From: Chryseobacterium sp. ERMR1:04
GTDB taxonomy: Bacteria > Bacteroidota > Bacteroidia > Flavobacteriales > Weeksellaceae
NCBI RefSeq assembly: GCF_001297705.1
Contig: NZ_LIRF01000008.1
Span: 744,001-808,000, forward strand
DNA length: 64,000 nt
Direction: 5' to 3'
How positions within the stretch are numbered: position 1 is the stretch's first letter; each line of letters begins with the position of its first letter. Position numbers and translations under genes: made by a program. Below are positions 9,280 to 17,516 of this stretch, in pieces. The notes below the pieces were generated by a model. That model did no database searches. It had not been told where the DNA came from and saw nothing but the letters and a program-made list of their open reading frames with translations.

Positions 9280-9954
9280 TTAAATAGAATTATTGATAAT
9301 AAGAACGATCTCTCCTTTTAAAGTTTTGCTTTTGGAAAATTCAATTAATTCATTGATTGATCCTCTTTTAGTTTCTTCAAATTTCTTCGAAATCTCACGA
9401 CTCAAACTTGCTTTTGTATGCTTTCCGAAGAACTCTTTTACCTGCTCCAGCGTAGTATTGATCTTGTGTGGGCTTTCGTATAAAACAATTGTTTTTTTCT
9501 CCTCTGCCAGTTGTTTCAGCTTTGTCTGTCTTCCTTTCTTTTGAGGAAGAAAACCAGCAAATAAAAACTCATTATTCGGAAGTCCGGACACCACCAAAGC
9601 CGGAACAAAAGCTGTTGCTCCCGGCAGGCATATCATTTCAATATCATTATCTGAACCTGCTTTACTTAATAAATACCCCGGATCTGAAATCCCCGGTGTT
9701 CCCGCATCGGTAATAATGGCAATATTCTGACCGCTTTTAAGATCATTAATTACCTTTTCTGTTGCCTGATGCTCATTATGTAAATGATAAGATCTTAATG
9801 GTTTAGAGATCTCGTAATGTTTTAAAAGAATTCCGGAAGTTCTTGTGTCTTCACATAAAATATAATCTACCTCTTTCAGTACTTTTACCGCCCTGAAAGT
9901 CATGTCTTCTAAGTTCCCAACCGGTGTGGGAACAAAATAAAGGATTCCGCTCAA
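9280..9954 (-). CDS. rsmI: 16S rRNA 2'-O-ribose C1402 methyltransferase RsmI
   Basis: SAM-dependent methylation of the ribose of C1402 in the 16S rRNA decoding centre. The 224-residue tetrapyrrole-methylase-fold protein shows the N-terminal LYFVPTPVGNLEDMTFRA motif, LCEDTRTSGILLKHYEI, the Gly-rich ITDAGTPGISDPGY loop and VPALVVSGLPNNEFLFAGFLP. All are diagnostic of RsmI. It is slightly shorter than the E. coli enzyme (about 286), which is typical for Bacteroidetes copies lacking the extra C-terminal segment. It follows the acidic repeat protein by eight bases and is probably cotranscribed with it. Confidence 0.95.
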   Translation of the reverse strand: MSGILYFVPTPVGNLEDMTFRAVKVLKEVDYILCEDTRTSGILLKHYEISKPLRSYHLHNEHQATEKVINDLKSGQNIAIITDAGTPGISDPGYLLSKAGSDNDIEMICLPGATAFVPALVVSGLPNNEFLFAGFLPQKKGRQTKLKQLAEEKKTIVLYESPHKINTTLEQVKEFFGKHTKASLSREISKKFEETKRGSINELIEFSKSKTLKGEIVLIINNSI

Positions 9955-9962
9955 AATTTAAT

Positions 9963-11552
9963 TTATAAGAATTTATTTTCTACTAATATCCACAGTCTTT
10001 GAGCGTATTCATCAACCTTACTCCATTTTCTATCGTAGTAAAGGTCACTCAAATATTCTTTTGCTTCTTCTAATGTTCTGAACCTGTTAAGGACACCAAT
10101 GGCATCATTCAGTTCAGATTGGCTTCCTCCAAATAGTGTTTTTGTGAAAGCAATCCTGTCATTTAAATCTAATTTAAATTCAGGTTTTGTTTTTTCCGCC
10201 TCCATTAAGTTGGTCGGAATATTTGTTTTCAGGATGCTTCCGGTTTCTTCTTTTACTACCGGAACCGGTTTTTCCTGAGGAGTTTCTATCTGTAAATGAT
10301 CATCATCAAATAACGACTGAACAGCCTTTAATCCTTTGATATTAGACAGTCTTATCTTTTTCTCCTGATTATACGCTTCTAAATTTTCAAAGCTCTCATC
10401 AGAAGCTAGATGTTCCTTTTCATTATCATGAGAAGGTCTATCAAAATCTACAATTTTTCTTCTGTCTGATTCTTCTTCAGCTATTTTTTGCTCTTGTTTT
10501 TCTTCAACCTGAGCATCATTTTTAATTTCGCTGAGAATATTTTCAACATTAGACGTTTCATTTACCATTTCTCCCTGCTCTATCGATATATTGGAAGATA
10601 CAAACTGTTCTTCATTTTCTTCGATAAGCATTTCATCATCATCTAAAATTTCAGTTTCAAAAGCGCTTGGAGTTTCTGCTGAAATTTCCTGCTTATATCC
10701 TTCAGTCTTTATTTCAGATTCAAAATTATACTGAACTTTCTCTTCTTCATCAAAATTATTGCTCTCATTTCCACGATCATCAGAGATTTCATTTTCAAAT
10801 TCATCTATTTCGTTCAACTGATTATTAAAAATAACTTCCTCTTGCGTAATATGATGGCTGAATATCTCTTCTTGAATATCTTCGTCCGTTTCAGGTTCTG
10901 CATTGGCAAGAATCCTTTCTTCATCTACAAAGTTTAAAATACTTCCCTGATAATCTGAAGGTTGATCTTCATCAATTTCATTTAACTGATTATTAAAAAC
11001 CACTTCCTCTTCCGTCACCTCTTCATTAGATTTTTTATCCTGAACAGCGTCAACGGTATCAGAATTTTCTTCAACAAAGGTAACTACATTTTCATGATAT
11101 TCATTTTCAACAATTTCATTGAGTTGATTATTGAAAATGGCTTCTTCCTCAGCGGCTCCTACATGAAGATTTGGTGTACTGTTTTCACCATCAACAAAGG
11201 CTACCCCATTTTCTTCATAAGAAGATTTGTTGTCGTTTTCGTCTATTTCGTTGAACTCATTATTAAAAATAGCTTCTTCTTCGGTAACTTCATGGTTTGA
11301 TTCCTGAGATTCAAAATCATTATTTACAAAAGAAATACTCTTTTCGTTTTCTGAGACCTGAGATTGATTGTCGGGGATGAAATACTCAATATTTTTTTCT
11401 AACAATCTTAAGAAAGAGATTCTATTAGCAAGCTCATCTACAAGATCTTGCTTAGAAAGTAATTCGTCAACATTGTTTATTTTCTCCAAAATATCAATGA
11501 TATTCTTGGATTCAAAAAAAATCTTTTCCTTTAAATCTTGGATATTCTGCAT
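9963..11552 (-). CDS. acidic repeat protein with conserved C-terminal domain, unknown function
   Basis: A 529-residue, strongly acidic, probably cytoplasmic protein with no signal peptide. Residues 1-60 form a helical, coiled-coil-like head. Residues 80-255 contain four copies of a segment close to EEExxFNNQLNEIDE, spaced 44-54 residues apart and mostly followed by a hydrophobic FV(D/E)E box. Residues 260-400 are low-complexity Glu/Ser/Asn. The last 75 residues (FKLDLNDRIAFTKTLF.. to the end) look folded, with several aromatic residues. No function was recognised. The position between rsmI and tdk, and the pattern of disordered middle with folded ends, suggest a scaffold or adaptor, but that is inference. 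Confidence 0.7.
   Translation of the reverse strand: MQNIQDLKEKIFFESKNIIDILEKINNVDELLSKQDLVDELANRISFLRLLEKNIEYFIPDNQSQVSENEKSISFVNNDFESQESNHEVTEEEAIFNNEFNEIDENDNKSSYEENGVAFVDGENSTPNLHVGAAEEEAIFNNQLNEIVENEYHENVVTFVEENSDTVDAVQDKKSNEEVTEEEVVFNNQLNEIDEDQPSDYQGSILNFVDEERILANAEPETDEDIQEEIFSHHITQEEVIFNNQLNEIDEFENEISDDRGNESNNFDEEEKVQYNFESEIKTEGYKQEISAETPSAFETEILDDDEMLIEENEEQFVSSNISIEQGEMVNETSNVENILSEIKNDAQVEEKQEQKIAEEESDRRKIVDFDRPSHDNEKEHLASDESFENLEAYNQEKKIRLSNIKGLKAVQSLFDDDHLQIETPQEKPVPVVKEETGSILKTNIPTNLMEAEKTKPEFKLDLNDRIAFTKTLFGGSQSELNDAIGVLNRFRTLEEAKEYLSDLYYDRKWSKVDEYAQRLWILVENKFL
10797..11285 (-). repeat. four degenerate protein-level repeats in the acidic gene
   Basis: Coding repeats at about residues 90-105, 134-149, 180-195 and 236-252 share FNN(Q/E)(L/F)NEI. 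The spacing of 44, 45 and 54 residues suggests internal duplication of a unit of about 45 codons. Confidence 0.75.
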
Positions 11553-11612
11553 ATAAGATTGTTGTTAAAATTGCTTACTTTTGATGTTAAAAATATACGG
11601 CTAATTTAACAA

Positions 11613-12203
11613 ATGTTTTTAGAAAATACAATTAATCATTCCAAACAAAGTGGTTGGATGGAAGTTATTTGTGGCTCAATGTTTTCCGGAAAAACGGAAG
11701 AGTTGATCAGAAGACTTCGAAGAGCTGAAATGGCAGGGCAAAATGTGGAAATTTTTAAACCAAAAACCGATACTCGATATTCCAATGAGGACGTGGTTTC
11801 TCATAACAAGAATACCATTCGCAGTACGGCAGTAGAAAACCCTAATGAAATCATATTATTGGGGTCTAATTGTGATGTTGTAGGCATTGATGAAGCACAG
11901 TTTTTCGACGAAAGTATTGTCGAAATTGCCAATCAATTAGCCAATAGCGGCATACGAGTAGTCATCGCAGGATTGGATATGGACTTTTTAGGAAGACCTT
12001 TTGGCCCGATGCCTAACTTAATGGCTACTGCAGAATACGTTACAAAAGTGCATGCTATTTGTAAGAGAACGGGTAATCTGGCCAACTACTCCATGAGAAC
12101 TTCTCAGGGAGACGATTTGGTAGAATTAGGAGAAACCGAAAGTTACGAAGCAGTAAGCCGTCGTGTTTTTATTGAAGAAGTACTTTCAAAAAAGAATAAA
12201 TAA
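11613..12203 (+). CDS. tdk: thymidine kinase
   Basis: Phosphorylates thymidine (and deoxyuridine) with ATP in pyrimidine salvage. The 196-residue type II thymidine kinase has the P-loop GSMFSGKTEE (21-30), the Mg/Walker-B type VVGIDEAQFFD, and GRPFGPMPNLMATAEYVTK in the lasso region. The usual zinc-binding cysteines are largely gone. Where family members have CxxC and CRxC, this protein has CKRT and SRRV, so the structural zinc site is probably absent. It is divergent from the acidic repeat gene, with about 60 bases between the starts. Confidence 0.93.
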   Translation: MFLENTINHSKQSGWMEVICGSMFSGKTEELIRRLRRAEMAGQNVEIFKPKTDTRYSNEDVVSHNKNTIRSTAVENPNEIILLGSNCDVVGIDEAQFFDESIVEIANQLANSGIRVVIAGLDMDFLGRPFGPMPNLMATAEYVTKVHAICKRTGNLANYSMRTSQGDDLVELGETESYEAVSRRVFIEEVLSKKNK

Positions 12204-12266
12204 ATAGTAAATTAGGCTAATATTAAGTTTAATGCTAGATTTAATTAAAATATATTTTGGTTAAAC

Positions 12267-12308
12267 ACAAAGACGTAAATAAAATTAATAAAAACTTTAC
12301 GTCTTTGT
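12267..12308. terminator. long perfect stem-loop after tdk
   Basis: ACAAAGACGTAAA and TTTACGTCTTTGT (13 bp, perfect) enclose a 16-nt AT loop. It may terminate tdk transcription, although the T tract is weak; it also resembles the CTTTGCG-type intergenic repeats common in this group. Confidence 0.6.
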
Positions 12309-12357
12309 AATTTCCAACAAAAAAGCCAACACAAAAAATAAAGCAGAAAGGGCACCA

Positions 12358-14805
12358 ATGAATTATACAGTACACCAAATTGCAGAAATCACCAATGCTA
12401 ACATTATTGGAGATGAAAATTTAATTATCAAAAACATCGCTTTTGATAGCAGGATTATATATTCTACTAAGAACGCCGCCTTTATTGCAATTAATACTCA
12501 AAAAAATTCAGGGGAAAAATTTATTGAATCTGCTATTGATAGAGGAATAACAATAATTATTTCTGAACATCATTATCCTCAGTTTGAAAATGTAACGTGG
12601 ATCATTGTTGAAAATTCTGTTGAATTTCTTCAAAAATTAGCGAAATATCATTTCGAAAATTCTTCCATTAAATCCATTGGAATTACAGGAAGTAACGGAA
12701 AAACGATTCTTAAAGAATGGCTATACCAATGTCTTTGGAATGAATTCCCGACAGTGAAAAGTCCAAAAAGTTTTAATTCACAAATTGGTCTTCCTCTTTC
12801 TTTGCTTCAAATTAATAATTCTCACCAATTGGGAATTTTTGAAGTAGGAATTTCAAAGCCCAATGAAATGCAGAATCTGGAAAATATTTTCCATCCACAG
12901 ATTGGTTTGCTTACTCATATTGGAACGGCACATGCTGCCAATTTCGAATCGGAGGAGGAATTAATCGATGAAAAGATTAAACTTTTTAAAGATTCTGAAG
13001 TGATCATTTATAATGGTGATAATGCACTCGTCAGCAATAAAATAAATAAACTGTATTCAAGTAAAAAATTAATTTCTTACGGCTTTAAAAAAGAGAATCA
13101 GGTTTTCATTAAAAACAATATTTCCAAGGATGAAAATATTGTTGTGGAATATTTTGGGGAAGAGATCAGTTTTTCAGCCCATCAAAGGGATGAAGCTACT
13201 TTAACCAATGCTTTAGCCCTTATTACGGTGCTAAAGGAGTTGGGAATAGAAAATCAGAAGATCATTGAAAAAATCAACGCTTTAAAGGCTGTAGAAATGC
13301 GACTTGAAGCGATTGAAGGAAGTAAAAATAATATCATCATTAATGATTCTTTTAATCTGGATCTGGATTCTTTAAAAACTGCCCTACAATTTTTAAAAGA
13401 GTATAACAAGTCTAAAAAATCTTTGGTTCTCACCGACATTGTTGGCGTGAATTCTAATTCTCAGGAATTGTATGAAGAGGTTTCAGATCTTGTGAATGAA
13501 CAGAAATTTGATTCGGTTTTCTTAATTGGTGATGAAATATCAAAGTTTAGTGATTTATTTAAATCTAAAACATCTACTTTCATTAACACTCAAGAATTAA
13601 TTGAAAGCAAACATCTTACAGAAATTGAAAACCAAATTATTCTTCTGAAAGGGGCAAGAAAATTTGAGATTGAAAGACTAAAAGATCTGCTTGAGCTCAG
13701 GAAACATGATACCGTTTTAGAAATTAATCTGAATGCGATTCTTCATAACATTAATTATCATAAGTCTTTACTGAAACCTTCCACCAAAATGATGGCTATG
13801 GTAAAAGCAAATGCTTATGGATTAGGAAGTTATGAGATTTCAGAATTTCTACAGCATCATCATATTGATTATCTTGGTGTTGCGTTTGTAGATGAAGGTG
13901 TGGAACTTAGAAAAAAAGGAATTACCATCCCTATTGTGGTGATGAATCCTGAGCAACATAGCTATGATACCGTGATTCAATATAATCTAGAACCGGAAAT
14001 TTATAGTTTCAGGGTATTGGAGTTGTTTTACGAAGCAGTTCAAAAATCAGGATACGACAAAAAATATCCTATCCATATCAAACTGGAAACGGGAATGCAT
14101 CGTCTTGGTTTTAAAGATGCTGAATTAGATCAATTAAGCGAAACTTTAAATAATATCAATGTACAGGTTCAAAGTATTTTCAGTCATCTATCGTCTTCAG
14201 ATGTACCGGCTGAGAAAGAATTTACATTGAATCAATTAAAAACCTTTGAAAAAAACTCCAGCTCCCTCATTGAAAAATTGAACTACACGCCTATCCGACA
14301 TATCTTAAATTCTTCCGGAATTACAAGCTATACCCATCATGAATATGATATGGTAAGAATTGGGATTGGAATGCTAGGAGAATCACCAAGTAGTGAAATA
14401 CAAAAACAATTACAATCTGTTGTAAGCTTTAAAACAGTAATCTCCCAAATCTCTTTGGTAGAAAACGGAGAATCTGTAGGCTACAGCAGAAAGTACAAGA
14501 CAGATCATACAACCAAAATAGCGACTGTTCCTGTTGGCTATGCAGACGGAATTCCAAGATTAATAGGAAACCAAATAGGAAATTTTGCAGTACACAAAAC
14601 CTTAGCCCCTATTGTTGGGAATATCTGTATGGATATGATGATGCTGAATGTAGATCACATTCCCAATGTGAAAGAAGGAGATACGGTAACTATTTTCAAT
14701 GCAAAACCAAGTTTAAAAGAATTCGCAGCATACTGCAAAACCATAACCTACGAAGTATTAACTTCCATCTCACCTCGGGTGAAAAGGATTTATATAAAAG
14801 ACTAA
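12358..14805 (+). CDS. murF-alr: bifunctional MurF ligase / alanine racemase
   Basis: An 815-residue fusion that makes D-alanine and supports addition of D-Ala-D-Ala to UDP-MurNAc-tripeptide in peptidoglycan synthesis. Residues 1-450 are MurF: the ATP loop GITGSNGKT (108-116), SFNSQIGLPLSLL, and the central and C-terminal ligase domains. Residues 455-815 are a PLP-dependent alanine racemase, with the lysine in MVKANAYGLG (about 482), ETGMHRLGF and the second catalytic base Tyr in SVGYSRKY (about 708). The fusion is known from Bacteroidetes. In MurF fused this way part of the ligase domain can be divergent, so ligase competence is inferred. It is followed after two bases by the patatin gene. 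Confidence 0.94.
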   Translation: MNYTVHQIAEITNANIIGDENLIIKNIAFDSRIIYSTKNAAFIAINTQKNSGEKFIESAIDRGITIIISEHHYPQFENVTWIIVENSVEFLQKLAKYHFENSSIKSIGITGSNGKTILKEWLYQCLWNEFPTVKSPKSFNSQIGLPLSLLQINNSHQLGIFEVGISKPNEMQNLENIFHPQIGLLTHIGTAHAANFESEEELIDEKIKLFKDSEVIIYNGDNALVSNKINKLYSSKKLISYGFKKENQVFIKNNISKDENIVVEYFGEEISFSAHQRDEATLTNALALITVLKELGIENQKIIEKINALKAVEMRLEAIEGSKNNIIINDSFNLDLDSLKTALQFLKEYNKSKKSLVLTDIVGVNSNSQELYEEVSDLVNEQKFDSVFLIGDEISKFSDLFKSKTSTFINTQELIESKHLTEIENQIILLKGARKFEIERLKDLLELRKHDTVLEINLNAILHNINYHKSLLKPSTKMMAMVKANAYGLGSYEISEFLQHHHIDYLGVAFVDEGVELRKKGITIPIVVMNPEQHSYDTVIQYNLEPEIYSFRVLELFYEAVQKSGYDKKYPIHIKLETGMHRLGFKDAELDQLSETLNNINVQVQSIFSHLSSSDVPAEKEFTLNQLKTFEKNSSSLIEKLNYTPIRHILNSSGITSYTHHEYDMVRIGIGMLGESPSSEIQKQLQSVVSFKTVISQISLVENGESVGYSRKYKTDHTTKIATVPVGYADGIPRLIGNQIGNFAVHKTLAPIVGNICMDMMMLNVDHIPNVKEGDTVTIFNAKPSLKEFAAYCKTITYEVLTSISPRVKRIYIKD

Positions 14806-14807
14806 CT

Positions 14808-16964
14808 ATGAGAAAACTTTTGATTCTCTTATTCGTGTTCCAATTACTTTTGATCCAGTCTCAAGTAAAAAAGAATTTGGTAATTCCTAAAAATCCCAGA
14901 ATAGGCCTCTCATTGGCCGGTGGCGGAGCCAAAGGTTTTTCGCATGTTGGAGTACTCAAAGTATTAGATTCTCTAGGAGTAAAAGTAGATTACATTGCCG
15001 GGACAAGTATGGGCGCTATCGTTGGCGGTTTATACGCCTCCGGATATTCTGGAAAAGAGATCGAAAAAATAGTGATGGACACCGATTTCTATTCTTTAAT
15101 TATGGATCCTAAATCTAGAAAAGAAAGTACATTCTTTAATAAATCTGTAGACAAGTATCTTTTTTCTATTCCATTAAAAAATGGAAAAATCACACTTCCC
15201 TCTTCCATAAGCTCAGGTCAGAAAAATGTTTATTTACTGAAAGAGCTTTTCAAAAATGTTTCTAATATTGATGACTTTTCAAAACTTCCTATTCCGTTCA
15301 TGTGTGTTGCAACCAACCTAGAAAGTGGAAACATGCAGATCTTTGAAAAAGGAGATTTGGTACAGTCTATCATGGCAAGTTCTGCCTTCCCTTCATTAAT
15401 GGATCCTGTGAAAATTGGGGACAGTATTTATATTGACGGAGCGATGACGGTAAACTATCCATCAAAGCCATTAAAGGATAAAGGGATCGATATTGTGATC
15501 GGTGTGGATCTTAATCAAGACCTATCCAGCAGAGAAGATTTAAACAGTATTATAGCCATCCTGAATCAAGTGATTGATATGAATATCCATAAGGATACAA
15601 AACGTCAATACAAGTTCACAGATATTAATATTAAGCCTAATTTAAAAGGCATGTCTGCCACAAGCTATGATGACAAGAAAAAAATTCTTGACAGCGGATA
15701 TGTGGAAGGTTTAAAATATGTGAATATATTAAATGAACTTCCCAAGCGTTCATTTGACCGGTTGAGGCAACAGGTAAATCCTATCTATTCTAATGTATAT
15801 AAAATTGACAGTATCGCATTGGAAGGAGATAAAATTTTTGGAAAAAACTATGTCCTAGGAAAAATGGGACTTCGCCTACCCTCTTTACAAACCTATGGAA
15901 GTATTAATAAAAAGATTGATAAACTGGTAGCCACCAACAATTATAAATTTATTAATTACGATATCGTTTCAGAGAACGATGCCAACTACCTTAAGTTGTA
16001 TGTAACCGAAGATGAAGCAAGGCATTTTGTAAAATTTGGTCTTCACTATGATGAAGTCTTTAAGACAGGTTTATTATTAAACTATTCTGCAAAACGTCTG
16101 TTGTTTAAAAATTCGAATCTTTCCCTGGATGTAATTGTAGGAGATAAGCCTAGATATTACTTAAATTATTTTATTGATAACGGATATATTCCGGGATTAG
16201 GATTCTACTCCTCAGGAATGAGCTTCGATCTAAAAGATGCCAATAATTATAATGTAGATAAATGGAAATGGCTGAGAAATGAGATCTACATCCAATCTAC
16301 ATGGAAGGATAAGTTCGCCATAGGAGGTGGTTTAAGTCACGATTATTTTGATGCCGAAGCCAATGGTACCAATGAACGAATTAGCCGCTTTCTAAACCCC
16401 TATGTTTTCATTAAAAGCGACACCCAGGACGACAAAGACTTCCCTACTAAAGGACTCTATATTTCTGCTGAAGGAAAGGCCATAGATTTAATGAAATCTG
16501 AAGTAGATAAAAGATTGGTACAGGTAAAAGCTGATATTAGAATCAGTATTCCTTTAACAAAACAATTCTCTTATCGTCTTAATCTTTATGGTGGAATTAC
16601 CATTGGCGAGAATCTTCCTCAATTTTATCAATACCGTTTAGGAGGTGTTTTCGAACAAAATATGGTCAACTTCAAAAGCTTTGCAGGATTCTATTTTTCA
16701 CAGCTTAATTCAAATAATGTTATATTAATATCCAATGATCTTCAGTTTAAATTTGAGAAGAATTATTTCTTAAGCGGAAATTTCTCTTTTGCTAATTTAT
16801 CTGATGACATTACTTTCGAAGATGCCGTTAAATTGAACTATAGTTCAGTAGGGATCTCGGCAGGTTATAAATCTCCGTTTGGACAGATAAGACTAAACTT
16901 TAGTCACTCACTTAAAAATAATCAAAAAGGTATATTCAGTGTTATATTAGGACACTGGTTTTAA
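14808..16964 (+). CDS. patatin-like phospholipase with POTRA and outer-membrane barrel
   Basis: A 718-residue protein with a signal peptide. Its patatin domain has the oxyanion loop GGGAKG (38-43), nucleophile GTSMG (Ser67) and the DGA dyad residue near 211. A POTRA-like segment follows (about 330-405, from KIDSIALEGDKIF), then a BamA/TamA-type 16-strand barrel ending in aromatic GHWF. This layout is that of type Vd secretion proteins such as PlpD and FplA, in which a phospholipase is carried to the cell surface by its own barrel. Acyl hydrolase activity is expected from the intact dyad; the actual lipid substrate is unknown. It is packed in an operon-like run with murF-alr and ybeY. Confidence 0.88.
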   Translation: MRKLLILLFVFQLLLIQSQVKKNLVIPKNPRIGLSLAGGGAKGFSHVGVLKVLDSLGVKVDYIAGTSMGAIVGGLYASGYSGKEIEKIVMDTDFYSLIMDPKSRKESTFFNKSVDKYLFSIPLKNGKITLPSSISSGQKNVYLLKELFKNVSNIDDFSKLPIPFMCVATNLESGNMQIFEKGDLVQSIMASSAFPSLMDPVKIGDSIYIDGAMTVNYPSKPLKDKGIDIVIGVDLNQDLSSREDLNSIIAILNQVIDMNIHKDTKRQYKFTDINIKPNLKGMSATSYDDKKKILDSGYVEGLKYVNILNELPKRSFDRLRQQVNPIYSNVYKIDSIALEGDKIFGKNYVLGKMGLRLPSLQTYGSINKKIDKLVATNNYKFINYDIVSENDANYLKLYVTEDEARHFVKFGLHYDEVFKTGLLLNYSAKRLLFKNSNLSLDVIVGDKPRYYLNYFIDNGYIPGLGFYSSGMSFDLKDANNYNVDKWKWLRNEIYIQSTWKDKFAIGGGLSHDYFDAEANGTNERISRFLNPYVFIKSDTQDDKDFPTKGLYISAEGKAIDLMKSEVDKRLVQVKADIRISIPLTKQFSYRLNLYGGITIGENLPQFYQYRLGGVFEQNMVNFKSFAGFYFSQLNSNNVILISNDLQFKFEKNYFLSGNFSFANLSDDITFEDAVKLNYSSVGISAGYKSPFGQIRLNFSHSLKNNQKGIFSVILGHWF

Positions 16965-16968
16965 AACA

Positions 16969-17379
16969 ATGATACAATTCTTTTACGAAAACTTACCCTC
17001 AACGGTAAATACAGAATACACGAAATGGCTGGAAGATCTTATTCTTTCAGAAGGAAAAAAATTAGGAGAAATCAATTACATTTTCTGTGACGACGAATAT
17101 CTGCTGAAGATAAATCAAGACTATCTGCAGCATGATTATTATACAGATATCATCACTTTTGATTATGTAAAAGGTAAAACAATAAGCGCTGAGATTTTTG
17201 TATCTTTGCAGCGCATTTCAGACAACGCTTCTACCCTATCCAAAAATCACGAAGAAGAACTAAGAAGAGTTTTAGCTCATGGCATTCTTCATCTTTGTGG
17301 ATACAAGGATAAAACGGAAGAAGAAGAGAAAGCAATGCGAGGAAAAGAAGATTTTTATTTAGCAAAGTATACTAATTAA
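16969..17379 (+). CDS. ybeY: endoribonuclease YbeY, rRNA maturation factor
   Basis: A 136-residue member of the YbeY metalloprotein family, which acts in 16S rRNA 3' maturation and ribosome quality control. Motifs are NYIFCDDEYLLKINQDYLQHDYYTDIITFDY (given here in the order CDDEYLL, then DIITFDY) and the metal-binding HGILHLCGYKD. Most YbeY proteins read HxxxHxxGYDH. Here the third His position is replaced by an Asp after GYK, so the zinc ligand set differs. It follows the patatin gene after four bases and ends about 70 bases before the first parS site. Confidence 0.9.
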   Translation: MIQFFYENLPSTVNTEYTKWLEDLILSEGKKLGEINYIFCDDEYLLKINQDYLQHDYYTDIITFDYVKGKTISAEIFVSLQRISDNASTLSKNHEEELRRVLAHGILHLCGYKDKTEEEEKAMRGKEDFYLAKYTN

Positions 17380-17454
17380 TTTATATCAAAGAGATTTTTA
17401 TCTACGCTAAATAACACGAAATAGAAACACTTTTTAGAATTTATTTCGACGCAA

Positions 17455-17470
17455 TGTTTCACGTGAAACA
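17455..17470. promoter_or_regulatory. parS: ParB-binding parS site, perfect
   Basis: TGTTTCACGTGAAACA is the fully palindromic parS consensus bound by chromosomal ParB proteins; here the symmetry extends to 20 bp. It lies between ybeY and the true mnmG start and marks the origin-proximal part of most chromosomes. Confidence 0.88.
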
Positions 17471-17516
17471 TTTAAAAAAGATAAAAAATTTAAGGCTTAA
17501 AACAAGCAACATAAAA

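Noticed and set aside
17454..17516. Upstream start for mnmG (MFHVKH...)
   Set aside because: These codons come from the parS palindrome and an AT/Lys-rich run; the family begins next to the FAD loop.
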